61,683 nt of DNA from Lachnospiraceae bacterium (GTDB lineage Bacteria > Bacillota > Clostridia > Lachnospirales > Lachnospiraceae), in NCBI GenBank assembly GCA_024682115.1, contig JAIKZO010000083.1, positions 1-61,683 of the forward strand, written 5' to 3'. The position numbers and the translations under genes were made by a program. Below, one piece after another: positions 43,257 to 52,777 of this stretch (the stretch's first letter is position 1; each line of letters begins with the position of its first letter). Under the pieces are notes generated by a model. The model saw only the letters and a list, made by a program, of their open reading frames with translations. It searched no databases and was not told the origin of the DNA.

Positions 43257-44870
43257 ATGGCTACAGTTGATTTAACTAAGTACGGTATTACCGGAGCAAC
43301 AGAGATCGTCTACAACCCTTCATACGAGAAGCTGTTTGAAGAGGAAACGAAGTCAGGTCTTACAGGGTTTGATGTAGGAACCATGACAGAACTTGATACT
43401 ATCAATGTTATGACAGGTGAGTTCACAGGTCGTTCGCCTAAAGATAAGTACATCGTTATGGATGCCAACTCTAAGGACACTGTTTGGTGGACATCTGAAG
43501 GTTACAAGAATGATAACCATCCCATGAGCGAAGAAGTTTGGGAAAAGGTTAAGGCACTTGCAAAGCAGGAACTTTCAAACAAGAGACTTTTCGTTGTTGA
43601 TGCATTCTGCGGCGCCAACAAGGACACAAGGATCTCTGTTCGTTTCATCATGGAAGTTGCATGGCAGGCACACTTTGTAAGGAACATGTTCATCCAGCCC
43701 ACTCCCGAAGAGGAAGCATCATTCGAACCCAACTTCGTTGTTTACACAGCTTCAAAGGCTAAGGTTGATAACTACAAGGAGCTTGGTCTTAATTCAGAAA
43801 CATGTGTAGCATTTAATGTTACAAGCCGCGAGCAGGTTATCCTTAACACATGGTACGGCGGAGAGATGAAGAAGGGTATGTTCTCTATGATGAACTACTA
43901 TCTTCCCCTTCAGGGAATCGCAGCTATGCACTGCTCAGCAAATACAGATATGGAAGGTAAGCACACAGCTATCTTCTTCGGTCTTTCAGGAACAGGTAAA
44001 ACAACGCTTTCAACAGATCCCAAGAGACTTCTCATTGGTGATGACGAGCACGGCTGGGATGATGAAGGTGTATTTAACTTTGAGGGCGGATGCTATGCAA
44101 AGGTTATCAACCTTGATAAGGAATCAGAGCCCGATATCTACAATGCTATCAAGAGAAACGCTCTCCTTGAGAACGTAACTGTTGATGCTAACGGCAAGAT
44201 CGATTTCGCGGACAAGAGCGTTACTGAGAATACACGTGTTTCTTATCCTATCGAGCACATTGACAAGATCGTTAAGAAGGTTAACAAGACATCTTCAGGT
44301 CCTGATGCAGATAATGTTATCTTCCTTTCAGCAGATGCATTCGGAGTACTCCCTCCCGTATCTATCCTTGATCCTGAACAGACACAGTACTACTTCCTTT
44401 CAGGATTCACAGCAAAGCTTGCAGGAACAGAGAGAGGAATCACAGAACCTACACCTACATTCTCAGCTTGCTTCGGTCAGGCATTCCTTGAGCTTCATCC
44501 TACCAAGTACGGTGAGGAGCTCGTTAAGAAGATGAAGAAGAGCGGCGCTAAGGCTTATCTTGTTAACACAGGTTGGAACGGAACAGGAAAGAGAATCTCT
44601 ATCAAGGATACCAGAGGTATCATCGATGCTATCTTAAACGGTGATGTACTTAAGGCTCCTACAAAGAAGATCCCTTACTTCAACTTTGAAGTTCCCACAG
44701 AGCTTCCCGGTGTTGATCCTACGATCCTTGATCCCAGAGATACATATGCCGATGCTTCTGAATGGGAGACAAAGGCTAAGGACCTTGCAGGCAGATTCGT
44801 TAAGAACTTTGCCAAGTATGAGACTAACGAAGCCGGTAAGGCACTCGTTAAGGCAGGTCCTCAGATCTAA
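43257..44870 (+). CDS. pckA: Phosphoenolpyruvate carboxykinase (ATP)
   Basis: A 537-residue enzyme that interconverts PEP, CO2 and ADP with oxaloacetate and ATP. Motifs include [29 protein letters not shown], the kinase P-loop GLSGTGKT (residues 242-249), [20 protein letters not shown] and [14 protein letters not shown]. Codon use is narrower and more A/T-rich than in its neighbours, suggesting high expression. It is a single-gene unit with its own promoter. In rumen-type anaerobes it often works in the PEP-to-oxaloacetate direction. Confidence 0.97.
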   Translation: MATVDLTKYGITGATEIVYNPSYEKLFEEETKSGLTGFDVGTMTELDTINVMTGEFTGRSPKDKYIVMDANSKDTVWWTSEGYKNDNHPMSEEVWEKVKALAKQELSNKRLFVVDAFCGANKDTRISVRFIMEVAWQAHFVRNMFIQPTPEEEASFEPNFVVYTASKAKVDNYKELGLNSETCVAFNVTSREQVILNTWYGGEMKKGMFSMMNYYLPLQGIAAMHCSANTDMEGKHTAIFFGLSGTGKTTLSTDPKRLLIGDDEHGWDDEGVFNFEGGCYAKVINLDKESEPDIYNAIKRNALLENVTVDANGKIDFADKSVTENTRVSYPIEHIDKIVKKVNKTSSGPDADNVIFLSADAFGVLPPVSILDPEQTQYYFLSGFTAKLAGTERGITEPTPTFSACFGQAFLELHPTKYGEELVKKMKKSGAKAYLVNTGWNGTGKRISIKDTRGIIDAILNGDVLKAPTKKIPYFNFEVPTELPGVDPTILDPRDTYADASEWETKAKDLAGRFVKNFAKYETNEAGKALVKAGPQI

Positions 44871-44877
44871 TTAAGTA

Positions 44878-44906
44878 TTGTATAATCTGCACGCTTCGGT
44901 TATAAT
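44878..44906 (+). promoter_or_regulatory. Promoter of the 6S-like RNA
   Basis: TTGTAT at 44878-44883, 17-base spacer, TATAAT at 44901-44906. The -10 box sits in the loop of a bulged inverted repeat (44890-44902 with 44912-44925). Confidence 0.6.
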
Positions 44907-44912
44907 ATAAAT

Positions 44913-45133
44913 AACCTGAAGCGTGTAGATACTTGTTATTTTTGAACCTACAGATACTTTAAACGGGACTCCTATATTGATACGCAACTGTCAGGCCTCC
45001 TGCCGAAAGGCTATATGCAGTGGAAGACAACAGTGTATTTGCGGTAACCCACCTAGCTTTGCTAGGAGTCAAAAGACAGGTTCTATATGTTTTGGGGGTA
45101 TATAAAAGACAGCGCTATCCGCTGTCTTTTGTA
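44913..45133 (+). ncRNA. ssrS: Probable 6S RNA
   Basis: The 308-base gap between pckA and the YihY gene has no reading frame but has its own promoter and terminator and folds well. A closing stem joins GAACCT (44944-44949) to AGGTTC (45078-45083). GACTCCTA (44967-44974) can pair with TAGGAGTC (45063-45070), or instead CCTAGC-TTT-GCTAGG (45052-45066) forms a hairpin. Inner stems pair CGCAA (44983-44987) with TTGCG (45039-45043) and ACTGT with ACAGT. A long hairpin with an open centre and a 3' bubble hairpin is the 6S plan, and GGTAACCCACCTAG resembles clostridial 6S. 6S RNA binds sigma-70 polymerase. Ends are approximate. Confidence 0.62.
45104..45133 (+). terminator. Terminator of the 6S-like RNA
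   Basis: Perfect 11-bp stem AAAAGACAGCG (45104-45114) with CGCTGTCTTTT (45120-45130); its 3' arm ends in U's. Confidence 0.85.
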
Positions 45134-45178
45134 TTTGGAGCATAAAGTGCGGAATATAATTTATATAGGAGGTGGAAG

Positions 45179-46075
45179 ATGCTGAAGAAGATAGTAAGAA
45201 AACTGATCAATCTCGGAACAGGCGTATCAAAGAGCAACGTTCCCGCATTTGCCGCTTCCGTCGCATTTTATTTTTTCATCTCGCTTTTTCCAATCCTGAT
45301 GTTCATATGTGCCCTCATACCGTATCTTCCTTTTTCGGAACCGGAATTTGTCAGGACGGTAAAAGATCTTTTGCCTTCGTATCTTGAAGACATTGCTACA
45401 TCGCTTATCAACCAGATATACAGTATATCTTCGGGCATGCTGCCCGTTACCGCCATCCTGACGCTTTGGACAGGAGGGATGGGGCTGATGTCTCTTATAC
45501 GGGGATTGAATGCCATATATAAATTCGATGATAAAAGAAATTATTTTCTTATAAGGATGCTCGGATCCGTATATACGCTGCTTTTTTTGGCAGTGGTAGG
45601 ACTTTCCGTGATATTGGGAGCTTTCGGGAAAAAGATCGGTGCAGGACTGATATTAAGGCTTCCGCATCTTGAAGGTCTGTTTTCCGTACTTATCCACTTA
45701 AGGGTCATCATAGTCTGGGCAGTCCTTATGGTCATACTTGACCTTGCATATGCTTTCCTGCCGGCACAGAGACAACGGATCATATATCAGCTGCCCGGGG
45801 CAGTGATCGCTTCCGCGGGATGGTGCCTTACCACATGGGGCTTTTCGGTATATATCGACAAATTCAACGGCTTTTCCATGTATGGCGGTATCATGGGTAT
45901 CATGATCTTTCTTTTCTGGCTGAACATCGGTTTTAACCTTGTGATGTTCGGAGCATATTTTAACCGACGTATCGAACCTTACCTGAGGGTCGGATCGGAA
46001 CAGAGACGCAGGGTCAAAATGGTTAAAAAAGGCCGGTATAATTTCGGAGATGATGTTGACAACGACATAAAATAA
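45179..46075 (+). CDS. YihY/virulence factor BrkB family membrane protein
   Basis: A 298-residue membrane protein with about six helices. It matches the YihY family (often mislabelled ribonuclease BN): VPAFAASVAFYFFISLFPIL near the start, TLWTGGMGLMSLIRGLNAIY, PGAVIASAGWCLTTWGFSVY and the conserved end YGGIMGIMIFLFWLNIGFNL. The function of this family is unknown; transport or envelope roles have been suggested. The ribosome binding site is AGGAGGTGG. The pheST operon follows after 49 bases. Confidence 0.92.
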   Translation: MLKKIVRKLINLGTGVSKSNVPAFAASVAFYFFISLFPILMFICALIPYLPFSEPEFVRTVKDLLPSYLEDIATSLINQIYSISSGMLPVTAILTLWTGGMGLMSLIRGLNAIYKFDDKRNYFLIRMLGSVYTLLFLAVVGLSVILGAFGKKIGAGLILRLPHLEGLFSVLIHLRVIIVWAVLMVILDLAYAFLPAQRQRIIYQLPGAVIASAGWCLTTWGFSVYIDKFNGFSMYGGIMGIMIFLFWLNIGFNLVMFGAYFNRRIEPYLRVGSEQRRRVKMVKKGRYNFGDDVDNDIK

Positions 46076-46124
46076 TAGGAAAATTGTTTAGTTGGTATAA
46101 AAGCTATAAGAACGGAGATATTTT

Positions 46125-47189
46125 ATGAAAGACAAGATTGAAGCCTTAAGGGCCAAATTCGCTTCCGAACTTACGAATGTCAAAGATCTTACTTCCCTTG
46201 AGGATTTAAGACAGATGTTCATGTCGAAAAAGGGTGCGATCCAGGATCTGATGAAGGATCTCGGTGCGATACCCAACGAACAGAAAAAAGAAGCAGGTCA
46301 GATGATCAATACTTTTAAGCAGGAAGTAAACGAGCGCTTTGAGGCCAAAAAGAAAGAACTTGATGAACTTGCATTAAAGGTGTTGCTTGAGGCGACAGAG
46401 AGTTATGATGATTCGATGCCTACGGATAATCCGTGCGGTTCTTATCATCCGATAACACTTATCCAGAGAGAACTCGAGGATATATTTGAATCCATGGGAT
46501 TCGATGTTGAGGATTATAATGAGATAGTTGACGATTACAACTGTTTTGAGGCTCTTAACATACCCAAATTCCATCCGGCAAGGGACATGCAGGATACTTA
46601 CTACCTCAACACGCCCAATCAGCTGCTCAAATCTCACACATCGGCTGCACAGAATACAATCATGAGAAAATACGGGGACAAGCTTAAAAAGTACGGAAGA
46701 CCCATACGTGCCGTATTCCCCGGACGCTGCTTCAGAAATGAAGCGATCGATGCCTGTCATGAGAATACTTTCTTCCAGATGGAAGGTGTGATGATCGACA
46801 AGAATATCTCTGTTTCAAACCTTATATATTTTATGAAGACGATGCTTTCGGAGGTCTTCGAACGTGATGTGACCGTAAGATTAAGACCCGGATTTTTCCC
46901 TTTTGTGGAACCGGGATTTGAACTTGACATACAATGTCTTATCTGCGGAGGCGACGGGTGTCCTTCCTGCAAGAATTCCGGCTGGCTCGAGCTTTGCCCC
47001 TGCGGCATGATCCACCCCAATGTGCTTAAGCACGGCGGCATAAATTCCGAGGAAGATCCTTTTGAATATACCGGATTTGCTTTCGGACTCGGCCTTACGA
47101 GACTCGCCATGATGAAATACGGTGTCGGCGATATCAGAGTTTTCAATGACGGCGACCTTAGCGCATTGAGTCAGTTTGTAAGCAGGTAA
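46125..47189 (+). CDS. pheS: Phenylalanine--tRNA ligase alpha subunit
   Basis: A 354-residue class II catalytic subunit. An N-terminal coiled coil (residues 1-85) binds tRNA, then motif 1 GSYHPITLIQRELEDIFESM, motif 2 (FPGRCFRNEAIDACHENTFFQMEG) and motif 3 (GFAFGLGLTRLAMMKYGVGD). A Cys-rich insert, CLICGGDGCPSCKNSGW, is as expected for this lineage. No T-box leader fits in the 49-base upstream gap. It is followed 29 bases later by pheT. Confidence 0.97.
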   Translation: MKDKIEALRAKFASELTNVKDLTSLEDLRQMFMSKKGAIQDLMKDLGAIPNEQKKEAGQMINTFKQEVNERFEAKKKELDELALKVLLEATESYDDSMPTDNPCGSYHPITLIQRELEDIFESMGFDVEDYNEIVDDYNCFEALNIPKFHPARDMQDTYYLNTPNQLLKSHTSAAQNTIMRKYGDKLKKYGRPIRAVFPGRCFRNEAIDACHENTFFQMEGVMIDKNISVSNLIYFMKTMLSEVFERDVTVRLRPGFFPFVEPGFELDIQCLICGGDGCPSCKNSGWLELCPCGMIHPNVLKHGGINSEEDPFEYTGFAFGLGLTRLAMMKYGVGDIRVFNDGDLSALSQFVSR

Positions 47190-47218
47190 TGACAGAACCG
47201 ATTTTGGAGGAATGTTAA

Positions 47219-49579
47219 ATGTTAGTATCAATGAACTGGATCAGGGATTTTGTTAACCTTGACGGACAGGATATAGAAGAACTCATACATCGTTTCACGC
47301 TTTCGACCGCCGAGGTTGAGGGCATAGAGTATAAGGGAAAGGATATTGAGAATGTCGTAGTCGGACAGATCCTGACATGCAAGGATCATCCGGATTCCGA
47401 TCATCTTCATGTCCTTACAGTGGACGGCGGAGACGGGATCTATGATGTGGTCTGCGGAGCTCCGAACGCAAGGGAAGGCATAAAGACGGCTTTTGCAAAA
47501 GTCGGAGGCAGAGTCGGAGAGATGAAGATCAAATCTGCCAAGCTTCGCGGAGTCGTTTCGAACGGAATGTGCTGCTCCGAGAAGGAACTCGGTATCTCGG
47601 ACGATCATTCGGGGATCATGGAACTGGATCCTTCCTATGAAAACGGTACGGATATAAAAGACATCTTCCCGATAGAAGATATCATATTTGAAGTGGACAA
47701 TAAGTCGCTCACGAACAGACCTGACCTTTGGGGACATTACGGAATGGCCAGAGAGTTTGCCGCTCTCACGGGCCAGAAGCTTAAAGACCTTGAGGTTATG
47801 GAAAACGATTATAACGGGGATGCGCAGGTTCCCATAACAGTCGGAAACAAGGATCTTGTTTACAGATATACTTCCGTGCGCATAGAAAACATCACTAAGA
47901 AAGAAAGCCTTATGCAGATGAAGATCCGCCTTTTCTACTGCGGAACAAGAGCGATCAATCTGCTTGCCGACCTTACGAATTATCTTATGCTCGAGCTCGG
48001 TCAGCCCATGCATGCTTTCGACGGTAAAAAGATCAGTAAGATCGTAGTTGATACACCCAAACAGGACATGAAGTTCACGACTCTTGACGGACAGGAGAGA
48101 GACATCACTACCGATACACTGATGATATGGGACGATGAAACTCCCGTTGCCATAGCAGGTATCATGGGTGGACTTGATTCCGAGATAACGGATGATACTG
48201 ACAGTCTTGTTCTTGAATCCGCAAACTTCGACGGAGTGAGTGTCAGAAAGAGCGCATCAAGGCTTGCTCTTCGTACGGATGCCTCGGCAAGATATGAGAA
48301 GACTCTTGATCCCGAAATGACGATGACAGCGGTCAAGAGATTCATGAAACTTCTTTTCGATGTTGATCCGGATGCGAAGATCGTAAGTCGTATAACGGAT
48401 GAATATGTAAAGAAGTATCCCGTTATAACGATCGACTTTGACAAAGCATTTGTAGACAGATACACGGGTATCGATATTTCTTCCGACAGGATTAACGATA
48501 CTCTCCTTTCGCTCGGCTTTGACACGGAAAGGAACGGAGATTCGTTCAAGGTTACCGTTCCGAGTTTCAGGGCTACAAAAGATGTTTCGATGAAGGCCGA
48601 TATCGTTGAAGAGATCACGAGGATCTATGGATATGATAATTTCACTATAAAAACGACACTTTCGCCGCTTCTTCCCGCAAAGACATCTATGCTTCGTAAG
48701 GAAGAGAACATGATAAAGGATCTTCTCGTCAAGGCTTATGCAATGAACGAAATACATACGAGAGTATGGCAGGATCCCGATGAACTTAGAGACCTCGGAC
48801 TTAAAGTGACGGACAATGTAAAGATCCTTGGAAGTGCGGAGGATCAGGGTGTTTTAAGATGCTCGATGATGCAGTCGTTCCTTCCCGTGATCAATAAGAA
48901 CAAGAATTACAGACCTAGCTTCGGTATCTTTGAAATAGGAAGGACCGTTAGGGGTGTCAGAGAAGACAAGACCGCCAATGAAGTAAGGACTCTGGGTATA
49001 GCTCTTTATTCAAAAGCTGAGCCCGAAAAGCAGCTTTACTTCAAAGGAGTTGAGCTTATAAATGCGCTTGTGGATGAATTAAAACATAAGAGTGCTAAGT
49101 ACGTTAAGACAGAGACCGGATTTGACTGGCAGCACCCGAAGAACACTTCCGAAATAGTTATAGACGGTAAGAAGGTCGGTGTTATAAACACCGTGCATCC
49201 CCAGGTACTTACCAGGATCACAAGGAATGCGGCTATAGTGATGATAGAGATCCTTATGGACGATCTTCTTGCCATCGAGCCTGATGCTCTTGAGTTTAAG
49301 GAACCTTCAAAGTTCCCGGGAATCGACTATGACCTTTCACTTGTCATAAGTGAGGGCGTAAGATTCGAGGACATCCAGGAGTGCTGGACCAAGGATAAGA
49401 TGAGAGAACTTAAGGAAGTTTCGGTCATCGATATCTATGATAAGGGTGAGGTAAGATCTGTAACATTAAGGTTCAGGTTCGAACTTCCCGACAGGACACT
49501 TACATCGGAGGAAGTGCAGGTTGACATCGACAGGATACTTGCAAACCTTCGAAGGGTAAACGTTGAATTAAAGCTTTAA
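47219..49579 (+). CDS. pheT: Phenylalanine--tRNA ligase beta subunit
   Basis: A 786-residue beta subunit. In order: an EMAP-like tRNA-binding domain (IENVVVGQILTCKDHPDSDHLHVL), the B3/B4 editing domain (VDNKSLTNRPDLWGHYGMAREF; ELGQPMHAFDGKKI), the B5 domain (IDISSDRINDTLLSLGF), a catalytic-like core, and the C-terminal ferredoxin-fold anticodon-binding domain (FPGIDYDLSLVISEGVRFED). Full length; the ribosome binding site is TGGAGGAA. Confidence 0.97.
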   Translation: MLVSMNWIRDFVNLDGQDIEELIHRFTLSTAEVEGIEYKGKDIENVVVGQILTCKDHPDSDHLHVLTVDGGDGIYDVVCGAPNAREGIKTAFAKVGGRVGEMKIKSAKLRGVVSNGMCCSEKELGISDDHSGIMELDPSYENGTDIKDIFPIEDIIFEVDNKSLTNRPDLWGHYGMAREFAALTGQKLKDLEVMENDYNGDAQVPITVGNKDLVYRYTSVRIENITKKESLMQMKIRLFYCGTRAINLLADLTNYLMLELGQPMHAFDGKKISKIVVDTPKQDMKFTTLDGQERDITTDTLMIWDDETPVAIAGIMGGLDSEITDDTDSLVLESANFDGVSVRKSASRLALRTDASARYEKTLDPEMTMTAVKRFMKLLFDVDPDAKIVSRITDEYVKKYPVITIDFDKAFVDRYTGIDISSDRINDTLLSLGFDTERNGDSFKVTVPSFRATKDVSMKADIVEEITRIYGYDNFTIKTTLSPLLPAKTSMLRKEENMIKDLLVKAYAMNEIHTRVWQDPDELRDLGLKVTDNVKILGSAEDQGVLRCSMMQSFLPVINKNKNYRPSFGIFEIGRTVRGVREDKTANEVRTLGIALYSKAEPEKQLYFKGVELINALVDELKHKSAKYVKTETGFDWQHPKNTSEIVIDGKKVGVINTVHPQVLTRITRNAAIVMIEILMDDLLAIEPDALEFKEPSKFPGIDYDLSLVISEGVRFEDIQECWTKDKMRELKEVSVIDIYDKGEVRSVTLRFRFELPDRTLTSEEVQVDIDRILANLRRVNVELKL

Positions 49580-49614
49580 GGACAGCTATCATAATACCGG
49601 ATAAGGAGACTTAT

Positions 49615-51042
49615 ATGGAAACAAAAAGCGTATGGAATAAGTATTCGGCAGCCGAATTAAAAAAGGTCGATCTTTTTGCTGAAGAATATATTGATTTTCT
49701 TAACAACGGAAAGACCGAACGCGAATGTGTCGATACGATCGTTAACATGATTGAGGAAAAGGGCTATAAAGAACTCAGGGAATATACCGCTTCGGGGAAA
49801 AAGCTCAAAGCAGGAGACAAGGTATATGCCGTGAACATGAATAAATCCATCGTGATGTTCCAGATCGGTAAAAAAGCTTTTTCCGACGGACTCAATATCC
49901 TCGGTGCACATATCGATTCGCCGAGACTTGATGTAAAACAGAACCCTCTTTACGAGGATAATGAGGTTGCTTATCTTGATACGCATTATTACGGAGGAGT
50001 AAAGAAATATCAGTGGGTTACGATCCCGCTTTCTTTACACGGTGTCATCGTTAAAAAAGACGGCACCACGGTTGAGATCAATATCGGTGATGATGAGGAT
50101 GATCCCGTATTCTTTATTTCAGATCTTCTGATCCACCTTTCTGCCGAACAGATGGAAAAAAAGGCTTCAAAGGTTATTGAAGGCGAGGCACTTGATATCA
50201 TAGTGGGCAACAGACCGCTGGTTGTAAAGGGTACATCCGCTTCAAAAAATGTCGGTAAAGATGCCAAAGACGAAAAAGACAAAGTAAAGAAAAACATACT
50301 CGCGATACTTAAGGAAAAGTATGACGTTGAAGAAGAGGATTTCCTTTCTGCAGAACTTGAAGTTGTTCCCGCGGGCAAGGCAAGGGAAGCCGGTTTTGAC
50401 CGTTCAATGATACTTGCTTACGGCCAGGACGACAGGGTATGTGCTTTCCCTACCGTCAAGGCGATGCTCGATCTTAAGACCACGGACCGCACAGCGTGCG
50501 CACTTCTTGTCGACAAAGAAGAGATAGGTTCCGTCGGAGCAACGGGAATGAGATCTAAATTCTTTGAAAACATCCTTGCCGAGGTCATGGAGCTTTCGAA
50601 AGAGTATTCCGATCTTAACTTAAGAAGATGTCTTTCTGCTTCATGCATGCTCTCATCGGATGTGAGTGCCGCTTTCGATCCTTCTTATGCGTCAAGCTTT
50701 GAAAAGAAGAATTCCGCTTATCTCGGACACGGTATCGTTTTCAATAAGTTTACGGGTTCGCGAGGAAAATCCGGTTCGAATGATGCCAATGCCGAATACA
50801 TAGCACATATAAGGGATATATACGAAAAAGACGGCATATCTTTCCAGACCTGTGAGCTCGGAAAGGTTGACCTCGGTGGAGGCGGCACCATTGCGTATAT
50901 ACTGGCGCTTTATGGGATGAACGTGATAGATGCGGGAGTTGCCGTGCTTAATATGCATGCTCCGTATGAAGCAACTTCAAAAGCCGATGTATACGAATCA
51001 TACAAAGGTTATGTATCATTTTTAAAGAATGCAAAGATGTGA
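49615..51042 (+). CDS. M18 family aminopeptidase
   Basis: A 475-residue dizinc aminopeptidase of the M18 (aspartyl aminopeptidase) family. Metal-site motifs are [28 protein letters not shown] and [10 protein letters not shown], with the C-terminal [12 protein letters not shown] completing the site. Length and order match the ApeA-like group of Firmicutes. It is likely a cytosolic peptidase. The ribosome binding site is AAGGAG; its stop overlaps the region before queA. Confidence 0.94.
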   Translation: METKSVWNKYSAAELKKVDLFAEEYIDFLNNGKTERECVDTIVNMIEEKGYKELREYTASGKKLKAGDKVYAVNMNKSIVMFQIGKKAFSDGLNILGAHIDSPRLDVKQNPLYEDNEVAYLDTHYYGGVKKYQWVTIPLSLHGVIVKKDGTTVEINIGDDEDDPVFFISDLLIHLSAEQMEKKASKVIEGEALDIIVGNRPLVVKGTSASKNVGKDAKDEKDKVKKNILAILKEKYDVEEEDFLSAELEVVPAGKAREAGFDRSMILAYGQDDRVCAFPTVKAMLDLKTTDRTACALLVDKEEIGSVGATGMRSKFFENILAEVMELSKEYSDLNLRRCLSASCMLSSDVSAAFDPSYASSFEKKNSAYLGHGIVFNKFTGSRGKSGSNDANAEYIAHIRDIYEKDGISFQTCELGKVDLGGGGTIAYILALYGMNVIDAGVAVLNMHAPYEATSKADVYESYKGYVSFLKNAKM

Positions 51043-51044
51043 AT

Positions 51045-52148
51045 ATGAGTGATACACAAAAGGGCTTAAGCACTTCGGATTATTATTTTGTTCTTCCACA
51101 GGAACTTATCGCGCAGGATCCTCTTGATGTAAGATCCGACTCCAGGCTGCTGGTCGTCAATAAGAATACCGGAGAACTTATACACGAAAAATTTTATAAT
51201 ATCATCAACTATTTAAGACAAGGCGATTGCCTTGTCTTAAATGATACCAAGGTTATTCCGGCAAGACTCCTCGGGCATAAACCCGATACGGGGGCTAATG
51301 TTGAAGTCCTTCTTTTAAAGAGGATAACGGATACTGACTGGGAGTGCCTCGTCAAACCCGGAAAGAAGCTAAGGCCCGGAAGTGAATGCGAATTCGGTGA
51401 CGGACTCTTAAAAGCAACGATCCTTGATGTTCTGGATGACGGAAAAAGACTTGTGCGCTTTTCCTTTGAGGGCATCTGGGAGGAACTGCTTGATAAGCTC
51501 GGGCAGATGCCTCTTCCTCCTTATATCACCCATAAGCTTAAAGACAGGGACCGTTACCAGACGGTTTACGCTAAATACGAAGGTTCTGCGGCGGCACCGA
51601 CAGCCGGTCTTCATTTTACCAACGAATTACTTGATAAGATCAGGAAAAAAGGTGTTTCCCTTGCTTATGTGACGCTTCATGTCGGACTTGGAACCTTCAG
51701 ACCGGTAAAGGTCGATAATATACTCGAACATCACATGCACACCGAGTATTTCCATATAAGCCCGGAAAGTGCCGAAATTATCAATTCGGCAAAAAAGACA
51801 GGACGTGTTATCTGTGTCGGAACGACTTCCTGCCGTACGATCGAATCGGCAGCAAGGATTTTTGCAAACAGGGCAAAAGAAGAAGGAAAAAACTGGGATG
51901 GCAGAATAGGAGAATGTGAGGGAGATACAGACATCTTTATCTATCCCGGATATAAGTTCAGACTGATGGACTGTCTGATCACGAATTTCCATCTTCCGGA
52001 AAGCACACTCCTTATGCTGGTGTCGGCACTGGCCGGAAGAGAGAACGTCCTTAAGGCTTACGAGACGGCAATAAGGGAAAGATACAGGTTCTTTTCGTTC
52101 GGTGATGCATGTTTCTTTACAGATGATATCCGAAGCGGGATGCAATAA
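51045..52148 (+). CDS. queA: tRNA preQ1(34) S-adenosylmethionine ribosyltransferase-isomerase
   Basis: A 367-residue QueA that adds the epoxycyclopentanediol part during queuosine synthesis at tRNA position 34. Motifs include [64 protein letters not shown] and [20 protein letters not shown] 51045 is preferred over GTG 51039, which overlaps the M18 stop codon; neither has a strong ribosome binding site, so translation is probably coupled. No tgt or other que gene lies nearby. Confidence 0.95.
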   Translation: MSDTQKGLSTSDYYFVLPQELIAQDPLDVRSDSRLLVVNKNTGELIHEKFYNIINYLRQGDCLVLNDTKVIPARLLGHKPDTGANVEVLLLKRITDTDWECLVKPGKKLRPGSECEFGDGLLKATILDVLDDGKRLVRFSFEGIWEELLDKLGQMPLPPYITHKLKDRDRYQTVYAKYEGSAAAPTAGLHFTNELLDKIRKKGVSLAYVTLHVGLGTFRPVKVDNILEHHMHTEYFHISPESAEIINSAKKTGRVICVGTTSCRTIESAARIFANRAKEEGKNWDGRIGECEGDTDIFIYPGYKFRLMDCLITNFHLPESTLLMLVSALAGRENVLKAYETAIRERYRFFSFGDACFFTDDIRSGMQ

Positions 52149-52157
52149 ATTTGCTTT

Positions 52158-52186
52158 TTGCTAATGGCGGATATATTTGATATAAT
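52158..52186 (+). promoter_or_regulatory. Promoter of the PilZ gene
   Basis: TTGCTA at 52158-52163, 17-base spacer, TATAAT at 52181-52186; leader about 80 bases. Confidence 0.75.
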
Positions 52187-52275
52187 CATTTTGTTGGTAT
52201 TTGAAAGTATTTCTTTTTGGAACATCCCATATCGGAGGCGCTTTCTGATATTGTTCCATACGAAAGGGTAAAAGC

Positions 52276-52617
52276 ATGGAAGAGAGAAGAAAAAACAAAA
52301 GAATGGAACTGCAGTCAACTCTGAGCGTCAAAAGACTTGACGGTTCTGAGATGAAGGATGTGGATATAGAGATCATCGATGTATCCAAGACAGGTGTCGG
52401 TTTCTCATGTAATGTGGCTTTGGAGATAGGAGCCGTATATGAATCAAATCTTCGCATATGGACACAGGAAGTGCTCCATGCTTTCCTTGAGATCGTCAGG
52501 ATAGAGAAGCAGGGCAATACATATATTTACGGTGCGATATTCATCGGAATGCCTGAAATGGATGCTTCCAGGATCGAAACTTACGAGACTGTCAATGATC
52601 AGCTTGCGAACTCATAA
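52276..52617 (+). CDS. PilZ-domain cyclic-di-GMP-binding protein
   Basis: A 113-residue stand-alone PilZ domain. The two ligand motifs are present: an arginine-rich RRKNKR at residues 4-9 (RxxxR) and IIDVSKTGVGF (D-x-S-x-x-G) near residue 36. The remainder is the expected beta-barrel and C-terminal helix. It should sense cyclic-di-GMP, such as that made by the GGDEF protein at 41.7 kb. It is a single-gene unit with its own promoter and terminator. Confidence 0.9.
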   Translation: MEERRKNKRMELQSTLSVKRLDGSEMKDVDIEIIDVSKTGVGFSCNVALEIGAVYESNLRIWTQEVLHAFLEIVRIEKQGNTYIYGAIFIGMPEMDASRIETYETVNDQLANS

Positions 52618-52646
52618 GACAGTGTTTTTATATTAATTTTGGCATT

Positions 52647-52676
52647 AACCCCTTCGATCTGCGAAGGGGTTTTTTG
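52647..52676 (+). terminator. Terminator after the PilZ gene
   Basis: AACCCCTTCG (52647-52656) pairs with CGAAGGGGTT (52662-52671), then TTTT. Confidence 0.9.
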
Positions 52677-52689
52677 ATCATATTTTTCC

Positions 52690-52718
52690 TTGTAAACTGT
52701 CAGAATATTTAGTAAAAT
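52690..52718 (+). promoter_or_regulatory. Promoter of the EF-G paralogue
   Basis: TTGTAA at 52690-52695, 17-base spacer, TAAAAT at 52713-52718. Confidence 0.65.
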
Positions 52719-52777
52719 GTAGATTAGGTATTTTGTAAGGGGTTGCAATTGCCTAATAATTTTTCGGAGGTTACTAC

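Noticed and set aside
43257-44870. Horizontal transfer of pckA because of its distinct codon use
   Set aside because: The bias is toward a narrow codon set of the kind expected for very high expression, and the gene is ordinary for this lineage.
44890-44925. Terminator of pckA
   Set aside because: The long bulged hairpin has no U-run directly after it, and its loop contains the TATAAT of the RNA promoter.
44913-45133. SRP RNA, tmRNA or a riboswitch
   Set aside because: No SRP tetraloop motif such as GGAAGCAGC, no tRNA-like ends or tag frame, and a strong terminator separates it from the next gene. 6S fits better, though unproven.
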